From the NCBI GenBank assembly GCA_947454135.1, contig CANGJI010000003.1:1-64000 (forward strand): a stretch of DNA of 64,000 nucleotides, read 5' to 3'. The DNA is from Sphingomonadaceae bacterium. Lineage in GTDB: Bacteria; Pseudomonadota; Alphaproteobacteria; Sphingomonadales; Sphingomonadaceae. How positions within the stretch are numbered: position 1 is the first letter of the stretch; every line of letters begins with the position of its first letter. A program made the translations under genes and the position numbers. Below are positions 29,444 to 38,025 of the stretch, piece by piece. Below the pieces are notes generated by a model. That model was not told where the DNA came from, ran no database searches, and worked only from the letters and a program-made list of their open reading frames with translations.

Positions 29444-30636
29444 CAGGGCTCAAGCGTCTGCAGGATACCGCTGCCAGACTTCTCGAGCTTGAACTTCTCT
29501 TCGCCCGTCTTCGCGTCGAGGATGGTGATATTGCCGACGTCATTGGTAACGACAATCTTGGCGTTTTCTTCCTGCGTCACCGCAATCCGGCCGGCTTCCT
29601 CAGCCAGCGGAATGCGCCTGACCACCTTCTTTGCGGCGACATCAAGGTCCCAGATTTCCGTACCGGCTGCCTTGTGGCTCCAGTATTCGCCCATGTGCAT
29701 CAGGACGTAGAGGTGGCCGCTGGCGATGTGATAGGCATTGCCCTGCCGCGCGCCGGGATACCAGTTGACGACGAGCGGCTTGGTCTCACCCACCGGCACG
29801 CCGGCGGCAGCCTGGATCGAGAAGGGCTCCGCAATCGTCGGCGTGGCGCCGAGCTTTGCGGTGTAGACCTGCCCGGTATAGCTGAGGAAAACGACCTGTT
29901 GCTTGGCCCGGTCGTAGCCGAAGTTATCGAAGATCGGGTCGTTCGTGGCCGAGAAGAACGGAGCGGAGCGGGTGATCTCAGGCTTGGCCCCTGCGGTCTT
30001 GACGGTCGCGAGCGAGCCGTCTGAACACAGCGCCGAAAAGCCGATGCCGGTGACCGCCATCATGCTGGCACAGCCGGGAAGTTCGATCTTCTTGACGAAT
30101 TTGCCCTTAGCCAGATCGACCACGTTGACCGAGGAAGCCGGATCGAGATTGTAGACGTATGCCGTCTTGCCTTCATCGCTGAGGATGAAGTTGAACTTGC
30201 GGCTGTCGATCAGGATCCGGCCGGGGATGGGGATCTCGGTCTTGAGCTTGAGCGTGGCCGGATCATAGACCGTGATCATGTCCTGCCGCGTCCCGCGCCA
30301 GCCCTTGGACCAGAGGGATTCGGAAACGTAATAGGCCTTGCCCGCAGGATCGATCGCGAGATCGGAAATGTCCGATGTCTCGATCAGCCCCAGCAACTTG
30401 CCGGTGTCGGTATCGTAGATGAAAGTCCCGAGCGAGGCGAAACCGCGATCGACGAACACCCAGCTGGGCTTCGGCGCGGGCAGGGTGACGGCTTCGAGTT
30501 CCTGATCGGGCGGCAGCGGATCAGAGGCACGCGCGGTGCCGGCGCTGGCGAGCAGGGCAAGCGCGCTGATGGCGATGGCGGCATGCTTGGCCTTGGCGGA
30601 AAGCGATGATTTGCGCTGAACCTTCATCATGTTCAT
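29443..30636 (-). CDS. TTQ amine dehydrogenase heavy chain
   Basis: This 397-aa exported subunit is a seven-bladed beta-propeller of the methylamine/aromatic amine dehydrogenase heavy-chain family and forms the channel to the quinone in the light chain. A signal peptide (ISALALLASAGTARA) leads to the mature start near SDPLPPDQELEAV. Propeller repeats such as GRIAVTQEENAKIVVTNDV and ITVYDPATLKLKTEIPIPGR are visible. It is the first gene of heavy-MauE-MauD-light. Similarity in detail and the absence of other mau genes suggest aromatic rather than methyl amine, but sequence reading cannot settle this. Confidence 0.92.
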   Translation of the reverse strand: MNMMKVQRKSSLSAKAKHAAIAISALALLASAGTARASDPLPPDQELEAVTLPAPKPSWVFVDRGFASLGTFIYDTDTGKLLGLIETSDISDLAIDPAGKAYYVSESLWSKGWRGTRQDMITVYDPATLKLKTEIPIPGRILIDSRKFNFILSDEGKTAYVYNLDPASSVNVVDLAKGKFVKKIELPGCASMMAVTGIGFSALCSDGSLATVKTAGAKPEITRSAPFFSATNDPIFDNFGYDRAKQQVVFLSYTGQVYTAKLGATPTIAEPFSIQAAAGVPVGETKPLVVNWYPGARQGNAYHIASGHLYVLMHMGEYWSHKAAGTEIWDLDVAAKKVVRRIPLAEEAGRIAVTQEENAKIVVTNDVGNITILDAKTGEEKFKLEKSGSGILQTLEP

Positions 30637-31034
30637 CTGGCCTGGCCCCTTTTGCCTGAAACGCCTGAACCCCGAAAATCTGCATAATCCCTGGCGCCCG
30701 CAACCCGGACCGGCGATGCTGCAAACGTGCCCGGCACAGCGGTGTGCATGGGGGCAGCGAGCAAGCCGGCGCGCATTGTGCGGCTGCGAAGAAGTTTTGA
30801 CGGGCGTCCAGTTTTAGTCAAGCGCTTTGTAACGCCGAATTGCCCGATCCCGTGGAGAGACATGACGCGCGCCGACGCGCCATCGAAGGCGCTCCCGAAC
30901 AAGGTTGGCATTGGAAGCAAAGCCAAGGGCATCACGCAAACTCGCACTGCGGGCGCGCTGGGCGCGGCCCTCTGTTTCAATGCTCGTTCCTGCGGCGGTG
31001 CGGCATCGGACTCGCGGTGAGCCCCTGCGCAACC
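30637..31034. other. 398-bp non-coding interval upstream of the amine dehydrogenase
   Basis: No gene with coding character was seen. The minus strand should hold the promoter of the heavy-chain operon. A TTGACT hexamer occurs on that strand near 30819-30824, inside a TTGAC...GTCAA dyad (30798-30822 region), but no good -10 box at 17 bp was found, so no promoter is called. The TetR gene ends at the far side. Confidence 0.5.
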
Positions 31035-31739
31035 TTATAGCTTTCGCGCAATCTGCTCCGGCGTAATGGACTTGGCAAGCATGACCATCGCCTCGGCGGC
31101 AATGGTGGTGATTTGGGGCATCTTTTGCGCCCAGGGCTTTTGAAAGCCGAGGAAGGGCGTCGTGCCCTCCATCGATGCGCTGATGTAGAGCGCAAGCGTA
31201 TGGACCTCGTCGGGCGAGAGCGCTGGATTGAGTTCGGTCACCACCTCGCCGATGAAATCGTGGACGCGCTGGTAAAAGGCGCGCACCCGGTCCGCAATGA
31301 AATCGTTGTGGTTGGCCAGCGCCCACAGTTCAGTGAACAGGCGCGTGGTGCGCTTGCCGGCAATATCATCGAGGCACAGTTTGACGATCAGGCGCAGCCG
31401 ATCTTCCGGCGAGATCCCTGGCTGGCGCACTTCGCTCTCGAGCAGTTTGTCATAGCTGTCGAGCAGCTCGTCCAACATGATCTTGATGAGCATTTCCTTG
31501 CGCGGGAAATGGTAGCTGACATTGCCCACCTTCATCCCGCTCGCGCTGGCGATGCGGCGGATGGTGAAGGCGCTGGCGCCCTCTTCGATCAGGACGTCGT
31601 GCGCGGCCTTGAGAATGGCGTCGACCGTTTCCGTACCGCGGGCATATGTGCCGGGACGCGGCCCTGCGCCCATGCTTTCATCGGATGCGATACCGGTTTC
31701 GCGGGGCGCCTCGACCAGCGTGTCGGTATTACGAACCAT
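31035..31739 (-). CDS. TetR family transcriptional regulator
   Basis: This 234-aa protein has a TetR N-terminal helix-turn-helix (residues about 36-85, ILKAAHDVLIEEGASAFTIRRIASASGMKVGNVSYHFPRKEMLIK, read in sections) and a divergent C-terminal ligand domain. The leader before the HTH is unusually long, so an internal start (the ATG of MGAGPRP) is possible. It is divergent from iorAB and lies upstream of the amine dehydrogenase operon on the same strand, so it could control either or both. No ligand is predictable. Confidence 0.9.
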   Translation of the reverse strand: MVRNTDTLVEAPRETGIASDESMGAGPRPGTYARGTETVDAILKAAHDVLIEEGASAFTIRRIASASGMKVGNVSYHFPRKEMLIKIMLDELLDSYDKLLESEVRQPGISPEDRLRLIVKLCLDDIAGKRTTRLFTELWALANHNDFIADRVRAFYQRVHDFIGEVVTELNPALSPDEVHTLALYISASMEGTTPFLGFQKPWAQKMPQITTIAAEAMVMLAKSITPEQIARKL

Positions 31740-31817
31740 ACCCTTTGCGTAGCACGCGGGGAGGGAGCTCGCCAGAGTGCCCTTTCAGCAAATCACTCTT
31801 GACGGAATCTTGAAGTT

Positions 31818-31902
31818 TGTACAGACTCCGCGAACTCAAAACAAGTATCTGAAGTAAAAAGATTATTACCCAGCCAAGCTCCCGTCGATATCATGTTGTA
31901 CA
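31818..31902. promoter_or_regulatory. paired TTGTACAG sites upstream of iorA
   Basis: TTGTACAG occurs at 31817-31824 and again at 31896-31903, each with the palindromic core TGTACA, in the 246-bp gap between the divergent TetR gene and iorA. The cores are 79 bp apart. A TTGACG hexamer at 31799 precedes the first but no fitting -10 box was found. They are candidate TetR sites by position only. Confidence 0.3.
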
Positions 31903-31985
31903 GGGAGCAGGGCAGGGTCTGCTCATTTCCGAATTCGCCGGTCTGGCGCGCCTCCTTACGCCCCCGGCTTCTCGAAAGGACCGCA

Positions 31986-32459
31986 ATGGCGATCTCGCTG
32001 ACCGTGAACCGCAAGCCCCGCACCGTGGACGTCGAGCCGGACAAGCCGCTGCTGTGGGTGCTGCGCGAAGATCTCGGCATGCCGGGCACGAAGTTCGGCT
32101 GCGGCGCTGGGCTGTGCGGCGCCTGTACCGTGATCCTCAACGGTGAAGCGGTGCGCTCCTGCCAGACTCCGCTGGCCGATGCTGCGGGCAAGGACATCGT
32201 CACGATCGAAGGCGTGGCCGCCTCCCCGGTGGGCGCCAAGGTGGTCGAGGCGTGGACCAAGCTCGACGTGCCGCAGTGCGGCTATTGCCAGGCGGGCCAG
32301 ATCATGTCCGCCACGGCACTGCTGACCGCCACGCCTAAGCCCTCGGCAGACGAGGTGACTGCCGGGATGGCGGGCAACATCTGCCGCTGCGCGACCTATC
32401 TGCGCATCCAGAAGGCGATTGCCGAAGCCAGCAAGGCCATTTCGGGAGCTGCCGCATGA
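31986..32459 (+). CDS. iorA: molybdenum hydroxylase small subunit, [2Fe-2S] (IorA-like)
   Basis: This 157-aa iron-sulfur subunit resembles isoquinoline 1-oxidoreductase alpha. The plant-type cluster uses Cys39, Cys44, Cys47 and Cys59 ([11 protein letters not shown]...SC) and the second cluster Cys98, Cys101, Cys133 and Cys135 (CGYC, CRC). It passes electrons from the molybdenum subunit to an external acceptor; there is no FAD subunit gene. The ATG at 31986 follows AAAGGA. Its stop overlaps the iorB start by four bases. True substrate unknown: aldehydes and N-heterocycles are both used in this family. Confidence 0.93.
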   Translation: MAISLTVNRKPRTVDVEPDKPLLWVLREDLGMPGTKFGCGAGLCGACTVILNGEAVRSCQTPLADAAGKDIVTIEGVAASPVGAKVVEAWTKLDVPQCGYCQAGQIMSATALLTATPKPSADEVTAGMAGNICRCATYLRIQKAIAEASKAISGAAA

Positions 32460-34642
32460 ACGCCGTCTCCGTTTCCCGCCGTTCGTTCCTTGCCGCCTCG
32501 CTGGCTGGCGGGGCAGCGCTGACCTTTGAGGCGAGGCTGGCCTTCGCCGCCGCGCCGGGCGGAGCCGCGCCCGCCATGCTCGGCGTGTTTGTCAGCATCG
32601 CGCCCGACAACACGGTGACGATCCTCGCGAAGAACCCCGAGATCGGGCAGGGCGTGAAGACTATGCTGCCCATGCTGATCGCCGAGGAACTCGACGTCGC
32701 GTGGAGCCAGGTGAAGATTCGGCAGGCCGACGAGAACCAGGACAAGTACGGCCCGCAGTTCGCCGGTGGCAGCATGACCACGCCGCTCAACTGGCTGCCC
32801 GCGCGGCAGGCTGGCGCAGGAGCCCGCGCGATGCTGGTCGCCGCTGCCGCTCAGCAATGGGGTGTGCCCGTCGCGAGCCTGACGACCAGCGACGGCATGG
32901 TGAAACATGCCGCGACCGGACGGACGATCACCTATGCCGCGCTTGCCCCTGTGGCGGCGAAGGTCGCGGCGCCCGATCTGGAGAAGGTGGCGCTCAAGGA
33001 TCCCAAGGACTTCAAGATCATTGGCAAGCCTCGGCCCGGTGTCGATACGCCCGCGATCGTCAAGGGCGAACCGCTGTTCGGCATCGATGCTCACCCCCAG
33101 GGAATGCTCTACGCCGCGATGGTCAAGTGCCCGGTGATCAGCGGCACGCTCAAGAGCTTCGACGATGCTGCCGTGCGCAAGGAAAAGGGCGTGCTGGCTG
33201 TGGTGCCGATCACCGATGGCGAAATCCCGGCGGGCAAGCACAATGCCGTTGCCGTGGTCGGTGACAGCTGGTGGCGCGTCCACAAGGCGCGTGAAAAGCT
33301 TGCCGTCCAGTGGGATACCGCAGGCTTTGACGGGTATTCGACCGAGGGCTACGCGGCGCAGGCCAAGGCGCTGCTCGGCGCAGCGCCCGCGAAGGATCTG
33401 TTCAAGGCCGGCGATGCCGATGCAGCGCTCGCCAAGGCCGCCAAGGTGGTAACGGCGGACTACGCCTACCCGTTCCTCGCACACGCCAATCTGGAGCCGC
33501 AGAACTGCACGGCGCTATGGCATCCCGATGGCAAGCTCGAGTTCTGGGCGCCGACGCAGGATCCGGGTACGGCGCGGGCCGATGTCGCCAAGGTACTGGG
33601 GATCGATCCGGCCTCGATGACGATCCATATGACGCGCATCGGCGGCGGTTTCGGGCGGCGCCTGATGAGCGACTTCATGATCCAGACGGCCTGCATCGCT
33701 AAGGCCGTGCCGGGGCGTCCGGTCAAGCTGCTCTATGACCGCACCGACGACCTCAGGAACGACTACTTCCGCCCGGGTGGCTGGCACCGCATGACCGCCG
33801 GCATCGACGCGAGCGGGGCGCTCGTTGCGCTGAAGGATCACTTCATCACGTTCGGTGCGGACGGCAAGCCGATGCGCGCTGCGGGGATGTTGGCGAGCGA
33901 GTTCCCGGGGCCGGCGCTGACCGATGTCCACTACGGGATGTCGATGATCAAGACGAACGTCACCACCGGGTGGCTGCGCGCGCCGACTTCGAATGCGGTC
34001 GCCTTCGTGTTTCAGGGCTTCCTTGATGAAGTGGCTGAGGCGGCGGGGACGGACCTTCCGTCGCTGATGATCAAGACGCTTGGCGCGCCGCGCAAGTTCC
34101 CGTCTTCCGATCCGGATGAGCCTGCGTTCGACACTGCCCGCGCGCGCGGCGTGGTTGAGGCGGTGTGCAAGTTTGCCGGGTGGACGGGCAAGCGCTCGGC
34201 CACTGCCGGAAAGGGGCGCGGCTTCGGGTTCTACTTCAGCCACCGCGGCTATTTTGCCGAAGTGGTCGATCTTACGGTCGCGGACGGCCAGATCACTATC
34301 GACAAGGTCTGGGTCGCCGGTGACATCGGCAGTCAGGTGATCAATCCGCTCAACGCCGAGCACCAGATGCAGGGCGCCGTCATCGACGGTATCGCGCAGG
34401 CATTGGTATGGCAGCCTATCGAGCAGAAGGCGGGCGCAGTCACGCAGGAGAACTTCGGTGACTTCCCGCTGATCCGCATCAACCAGGCGCCGGGTGACGT
34501 GGCCATTACCTGGGTTGTCACCGACAATCCGCCGACGGGGCTTGGCGAGCCGACACTGCCGCCGGTGATCCCGGCGATCGCCAACGCGATCAAGGATGCG
34601 ACGGGCAAGCGCCTGCGCAGCCTGCCGATGTCGCTGGCCTGA
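32456..34642 (+). CDS. iorB: molybdenum hydroxylase large subunit (IorB-like)
   Basis: This 728-aa subunit binds molybdopterin cytosine dinucleotide and performs hydroxylation or aldehyde oxidation. A twin-arginine leader ([13 protein letters not shown]) shows export to the periplasm, as in IorB/aldehyde oxidoreductases of this branch. Cofactor-binding segments include RIGGGFGRR and [13 protein letters not shown]. The C-terminal [15 protein letters not shown] carries the glutamate expected as catalytic base. A rho-independent terminator lies 29 bp after the stop. The xdhC/mocA pair at 25.5-27 kb probably supplies its cofactor, and the cytochrome at 27078 could accept its electrons. Confidence 0.92.
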   Translation: MNAVSVSRRSFLAASLAGGAALTFEARLAFAAAPGGAAPAMLGVFVSIAPDNTVTILAKNPEIGQGVKTMLPMLIAEELDVAWSQVKIRQADENQDKYGPQFAGGSMTTPLNWLPARQAGAGARAMLVAAAAQQWGVPVASLTTSDGMVKHAATGRTITYAALAPVAAKVAAPDLEKVALKDPKDFKIIGKPRPGVDTPAIVKGEPLFGIDAHPQGMLYAAMVKCPVISGTLKSFDDAAVRKEKGVLAVVPITDGEIPAGKHNAVAVVGDSWWRVHKAREKLAVQWDTAGFDGYSTEGYAAQAKALLGAAPAKDLFKAGDADAALAKAAKVVTADYAYPFLAHANLEPQNCTALWHPDGKLEFWAPTQDPGTARADVAKVLGIDPASMTIHMTRIGGGFGRRLMSDFMIQTACIAKAVPGRPVKLLYDRTDDLRNDYFRPGGWHRMTAGIDASGALVALKDHFITFGADGKPMRAAGMLASEFPGPALTDVHYGMSMIKTNVTTGWLRAPTSNAVAFVFQGFLDEVAEAAGTDLPSLMIKTLGAPRKFPSSDPDEPAFDTARARGVVEAVCKFAGWTGKRSATAGKGRGFGFYFSHRGYFAEVVDLTVADGQITIDKVWVAGDIGSQVINPLNAEHQMQGAVIDGIAQALVWQPIEQKAGAVTQENFGDFPLIRINQAPGDVAITWVVTDNPPTGLGEPTLPPVIPAIANAIKDATGKRLRSLPMSLA

Positions 34643-34670
34643 CCCATCCAGCTTTCGAGTGAGAGGATGA

Positions 34671-34701
34671 CCCCTCCTGCAATCAGCAGGAGGGGTTTTT
34701 C
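34671..34701 (+). terminator. rho-independent terminator after iorB
   Basis: CCCCTCCTGC and GCAGGAGGGG form a perfect ten-base stem with an AATCA loop, followed directly by TTTTTCTT. It ends the iorAB transcript. The following stretch to 34800 is non-coding and contains CCTTCGCGGGAATGACC, which resembles a widely dispersed short proteobacterial repeat. Confidence 0.92.
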
Positions 34702-34804
34702 TTGGCCGTGGCAGGGACAAGCGTCGCTCAAGCCCGGGGAAGCGCCGGTTTCGTATGCGGCTCTGGACTGCCGCCTTCGCGGGAATGACCGGATAGCGGG
34801 CATG

Positions 34805-34841
34805 GCAAAACAAAACCCCTCGCGGCCGGGACCGCGAGGGG
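34805..34841 (-). terminator. rho-independent terminator of the TonB receptor at 34874
   Basis: Stem CCCCTCGCGG / CCGCGAGGGG (34816-34825 and 34832-34841), six-base loop. On the minus strand the stem is followed by TTTTGTTTTG, as required for termination of the receptor transcript running leftwards. Confidence 0.9.
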
Positions 34842-34873
34842 CTGTGTGGCAATCGTACGGCGCGAACCGTGCG

Positions 34874-37624
34874 TCAGTAGCGATAGCCGAACTTCAGGCC
34901 GAAGAACTGCGGCCGGATGATGAAGGTGCGTGTCGAGCCCGAGCAGACGGTTACCGAACAGAACGTGTTACGCGTCAACTGGCCGCGCCGGTCGAAGGCG
35001 TTCTGGATAAAGGCATCGATCGACCAGCGATCCTTGCGGATGCCCGCACCGAAATCAAAGCTCATGAAGCCGGGTGTTGCGCAGCCGATCGACGCCGGAT
35101 CGCTGGCCGGAGTATCCGGGCAGACGAACAGGCGGTTATTCTCCGTATTGAGATCCTGCGTTGCGCTGGTCTGATAGAGCGCAGCCCCCTGGAAGTAAGC
35201 CTTGTAGTCCCCGATTTCGGTGTCGTACCGGATCGTCGTGGTGCCCTTGAACTTGGGCTGGCGGGGCAGGCGCGTGCCGTTCGCCGCAGCGACCGTGGGC
35301 GTGAGCAGGTTGGTGCCGCCATCCGTCTGCTTCACGATGTTGCCGTCACCGTCGATGAAATCGCTCAGTGAGCACGACGAAAGCTGCGTAATGGTCTTGG
35401 CCGTACGGTCGGCCCTGAAGTTGCAGAAATCGCCCTTCAGCTTGCCGTCGTTATAGGCGCCGCTGCTGGAGATGGTGAGCTTGCCGAGCTTCAGTTCGGC
35501 ATCGAACTCGACACCCTTGACCTCGGCCTTGCCGGCATTGCCGGTGTAGCCTGCGCCCTGAGCCCCGGCGACGACCACGCCGTACTGGATGTTGTTCCAC
35601 TTCTCGAGATAGATCGCGCCGTTGAAGCGGAACACGTTGTTCCACGTCGTCTTGAAGCCGATTTCGAAGTTGGTGAGCGTCTCTGACTGGAAGGCAGGAG
35701 CCGCCACCACGACCTGCGGCTGCGTGTCCGTCTTGCGGATGCGCAGCGGACGGTTGTAGCCGCCGGGACGGAAGCCGGTCGAATAGTTGAAGTACAGCAG
35801 CTTCTGGTCGGCGACCTGCCAGTCGACCACGATCTTGTGGGTCTCGCCCTTTTCGCTGTAGCGGCCGATGCTCTCGGGATCGAGCGCATTGGTGTTGCGG
35901 CATTCGAGGCGCGGTCCGGTGAGCGGCAGCGGGCAGCCGGTCGCGCCTGTGGGCAAGAAGATCGAGGGTGCGACTGCCGCAGATGCGCCTACGCCCTGAA
36001 AGCCGAAGGTCTGGAAGTCGGTCCAGAAGTAGCGGATGCCGCCGGTGATCTTCACCGTGGGCAGGATATTGTAGTGCGCCTCGGCGAAAGCGGCGGTGTC
36101 GTGATAAAGGCTGTCGAATTCCTCGAGATAGTAGCCATCGCCGCGAACCGCGGGAGTGCCGAGGATCATCGTGCCGCCCTGTGCTTCGGGAATGCCGAAG
36201 CCTTCGAAGTTGGTGTCACCGCCGCCAGCCGCAGTATAGCCGACGATCTGATCGAGCCCCCGGATCGCGTAGTAGTTGTTGGTGGCGTTCTTCTGGCGCT
36301 GGTAGAAACCGCCCACCGTCACGTCGAAGGGCCACGACTTGGGCGTCGTCAGCCGCAGTTCCTGGGTGAACTTCTTCTGGCTGTTGTCGGCGTGGTAGTA
36401 CTGCGTCGGGTTGAGCAGCTTGGTGCACTTGAGCGTGGCGCCTGAGCCGGTGCAGCCCGACTTGTCGAAGAACTGGAGGTAGCTTTCATAGCCCGCACCG
36501 AAGCTGTCGTAGGCGACGGTATAGTAGGTGTAGTCGTTGTTGATCTTGCGATCGCGGTAGTAGTAGCCGGTCGCCGAGACGAGATCGAAATCGCCGATAT
36601 GGCCGTGGATCGTCAGCGCTGCCTGGGCCCAACGGTCGTCATTGCGGGTCAGGTCATAGTCATGCACCTGCAGGTCGCCCAGCTTCGGATCGAACCCGAA
36701 GTAGCCATAGGAAATCTGGCGCTGCGCTGTGACCGAAGGCGTGATTTCCCAGCCGTCGGCGATGTCCCACAGGGCGGAGAGGCGGCCACCATATTCGTAG
36801 ACCGGGTTGTAGTTGTCCTTGGCGATCTTGGAGTTGTCGAGCGTGTACGAAGTCAGCGGATTGTTGTCGCCGAGGCTGAGCACCGATGGCCTGCCATCGT
36901 TGAACATGCCGTTGTTCGGCGTGTTGTCGATGTAGCCGCCTTCCTTGCGGTAGTAAGCCATCCCGCGCACGGCGAAGGTATCGCTGACCGGGATGTTGAC
37001 GAAACCCTTGACGGTGCTGCCCCAGCCGCCCTTGCCGAACTTGTTGACTTCGGTTTCGACGCCCATGTCGAACTTGCCGATCTTGGGCTTATTGGTGATG
37101 AAGCGCAGCACGCCCGCAAGCGAGCCTGCACCGAACAGGGTACCCTGCGGGCCGGACAGCGCCTCGAGGCGTTCCATGTCGTAGACCTGGATATCCGGCA
37201 CTTCCGAGCCGGTGATCGGGATTTCATCAAGGTAGTAGCCGACCGAGGCGTAGTTGCCGCCGGCAGGTACGATGCCGCGAAAATAGACTTCGCTGCGGCC
37301 GGGACCGATGCCCGCGAAAGAGACCGAGGGAAGCAGCGCGGCGTAATCCTGCAGTCCCTTGACCTGGCGCTGCGCGAGGAAATCGGACGAGAGGGCCTGG
37401 ATCGCAATCGGCACCTTCTGGACATTTTCCGCCTTGCGCGTTGCGGTGACGATGATTTCTTCAAAGCCGCCGGTCGAACCGGTGGTCGTGCCATCTGCGG
37501 GCGTGGCCTGGGGGGCGAGAGCATCCTGTGCAAAAGCGGCATGCGGCGCTGCCACGCCGGCGAGAATAGTGGTCAAACACAGTGCCCTCAGCATGTGCGA
37601 CCGGCGACCGGTTTTCCTTGTCAT
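34874..37624 (-). CDS. TonB-dependent outer-membrane receptor
   Basis: This 916-aa receptor has a signal peptide ending near APHAAFAQ, a TonB-box-like EEIIVTATRKAE, a plug domain with [20 protein letters not shown], and a large barrel ending FGLKFGYRY with the terminal aromatic residue used for outer-membrane insertion. The ATG at 37624 is preceded by AGGGAG. It is divergent from a TPR-sulfotransferase gene; the shared gap contains a near-perfect palindrome at 37895. Cysteine-rich barrel loops (CTGSGATLKC, CPLPLTGPRLEC) are visible. The ligand is unknown. Confidence 0.94.
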   Translation of the reverse strand: MTRKTGRRSHMLRALCLTTILAGVAAPHAAFAQDALAPQATPADGTTTGSTGGFEEIIVTATRKAENVQKVPIAIQALSSDFLAQRQVKGLQDYAALLPSVSFAGIGPGRSEVYFRGIVPAGGNYASVGYYLDEIPITGSEVPDIQVYDMERLEALSGPQGTLFGAGSLAGVLRFITNKPKIGKFDMGVETEVNKFGKGGWGSTVKGFVNIPVSDTFAVRGMAYYRKEGGYIDNTPNNGMFNDGRPSVLSLGDNNPLTSYTLDNSKIAKDNYNPVYEYGGRLSALWDIADGWEITPSVTAQRQISYGYFGFDPKLGDLQVHDYDLTRNDDRWAQAALTIHGHIGDFDLVSATGYYYRDRKINNDYTYYTVAYDSFGAGYESYLQFFDKSGCTGSGATLKCTKLLNPTQYYHADNSQKKFTQELRLTTPKSWPFDVTVGGFYQRQKNATNNYYAIRGLDQIVGYTAAGGGDTNFEGFGIPEAQGGTMILGTPAVRGDGYYLEEFDSLYHDTAAFAEAHYNILPTVKITGGIRYFWTDFQTFGFQGVGASAAVAPSIFLPTGATGCPLPLTGPRLECRNTNALDPESIGRYSEKGETHKIVVDWQVADQKLLYFNYSTGFRPGGYNRPLRIRKTDTQPQVVVAAPAFQSETLTNFEIGFKTTWNNVFRFNGAIYLEKWNNIQYGVVVAGAQGAGYTGNAGKAEVKGVEFDAELKLGKLTISSSGAYNDGKLKGDFCNFRADRTAKTITQLSSCSLSDFIDGDGNIVKQTDGGTNLLTPTVAAANGTRLPRQPKFKGTTTIRYDTEIGDYKAYFQGAALYQTSATQDLNTENNRLFVCPDTPASDPASIGCATPGFMSFDFGAGIRKDRWSIDAFIQNAFDRRGQLTRNTFCSVTVCSGSTRTFIIRPQFFGLKFGYRY

Positions 37625-37894
37625 GATGTACTGCTCCCTGTGTCGAAGCGCTTTGACGAAACGCTGGGTCGGTGAAATGCTCCTCGTGTTCGTTCCTGCG
37701 AAGCGACCTTTGGCCGCACCTAGCGCTGGATGGGCAGCGCACCCTATCCGGACCCAAGTGCCTGCGTCTTCGCAGTTTGCACGGTGGTCCTTCGGCCACG
37801 ACCGATTATCGGCCTGTGGCCAGACCGGGCTTGCGCCCAGCCGAATTCTGTCTGTGGTCTTCCCCCGTTCGCGGCCCTGATGGACCTCGTACAA

Positions 37895-37912
37895 TGTTGC
37901 AAGGTTGCTACA
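37895..37912. promoter_or_regulatory. 18-bp palindrome in the receptor/sulfotransferase gap
   Basis: TGTTGCAAGGTTGCTACA is symmetrical except at one outer pair and the centre (TGT.GCAA..TTGC.ACA). It lies in the 401-bp divergent gap, 271 bp from the receptor start and 114 bp from the sulfotransferase start. A second, smaller dyad, GCACATGATGTGC, is at 37990-38002. Both are operator candidates. Nothing else was recognised in the gap. Confidence 0.45.
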
Positions 37913-38025
37913 ATGGCGGGCGGAGTCAACAGCATTCTCGCAGCTGCAGCACGCGGCCCACTTCGCTCGTTGCGCCTGTGACAAATGATGCACATGATGT
38001 GCGCACAGCAGCACCGGGACACAGG

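Noticed and set aside
34816..34841. Small RNA gene between iorB and the receptor
   Set aside because: The stem with a T-run on the minus strand is fully explained as the receptor's terminator; no separate promoter was seen.
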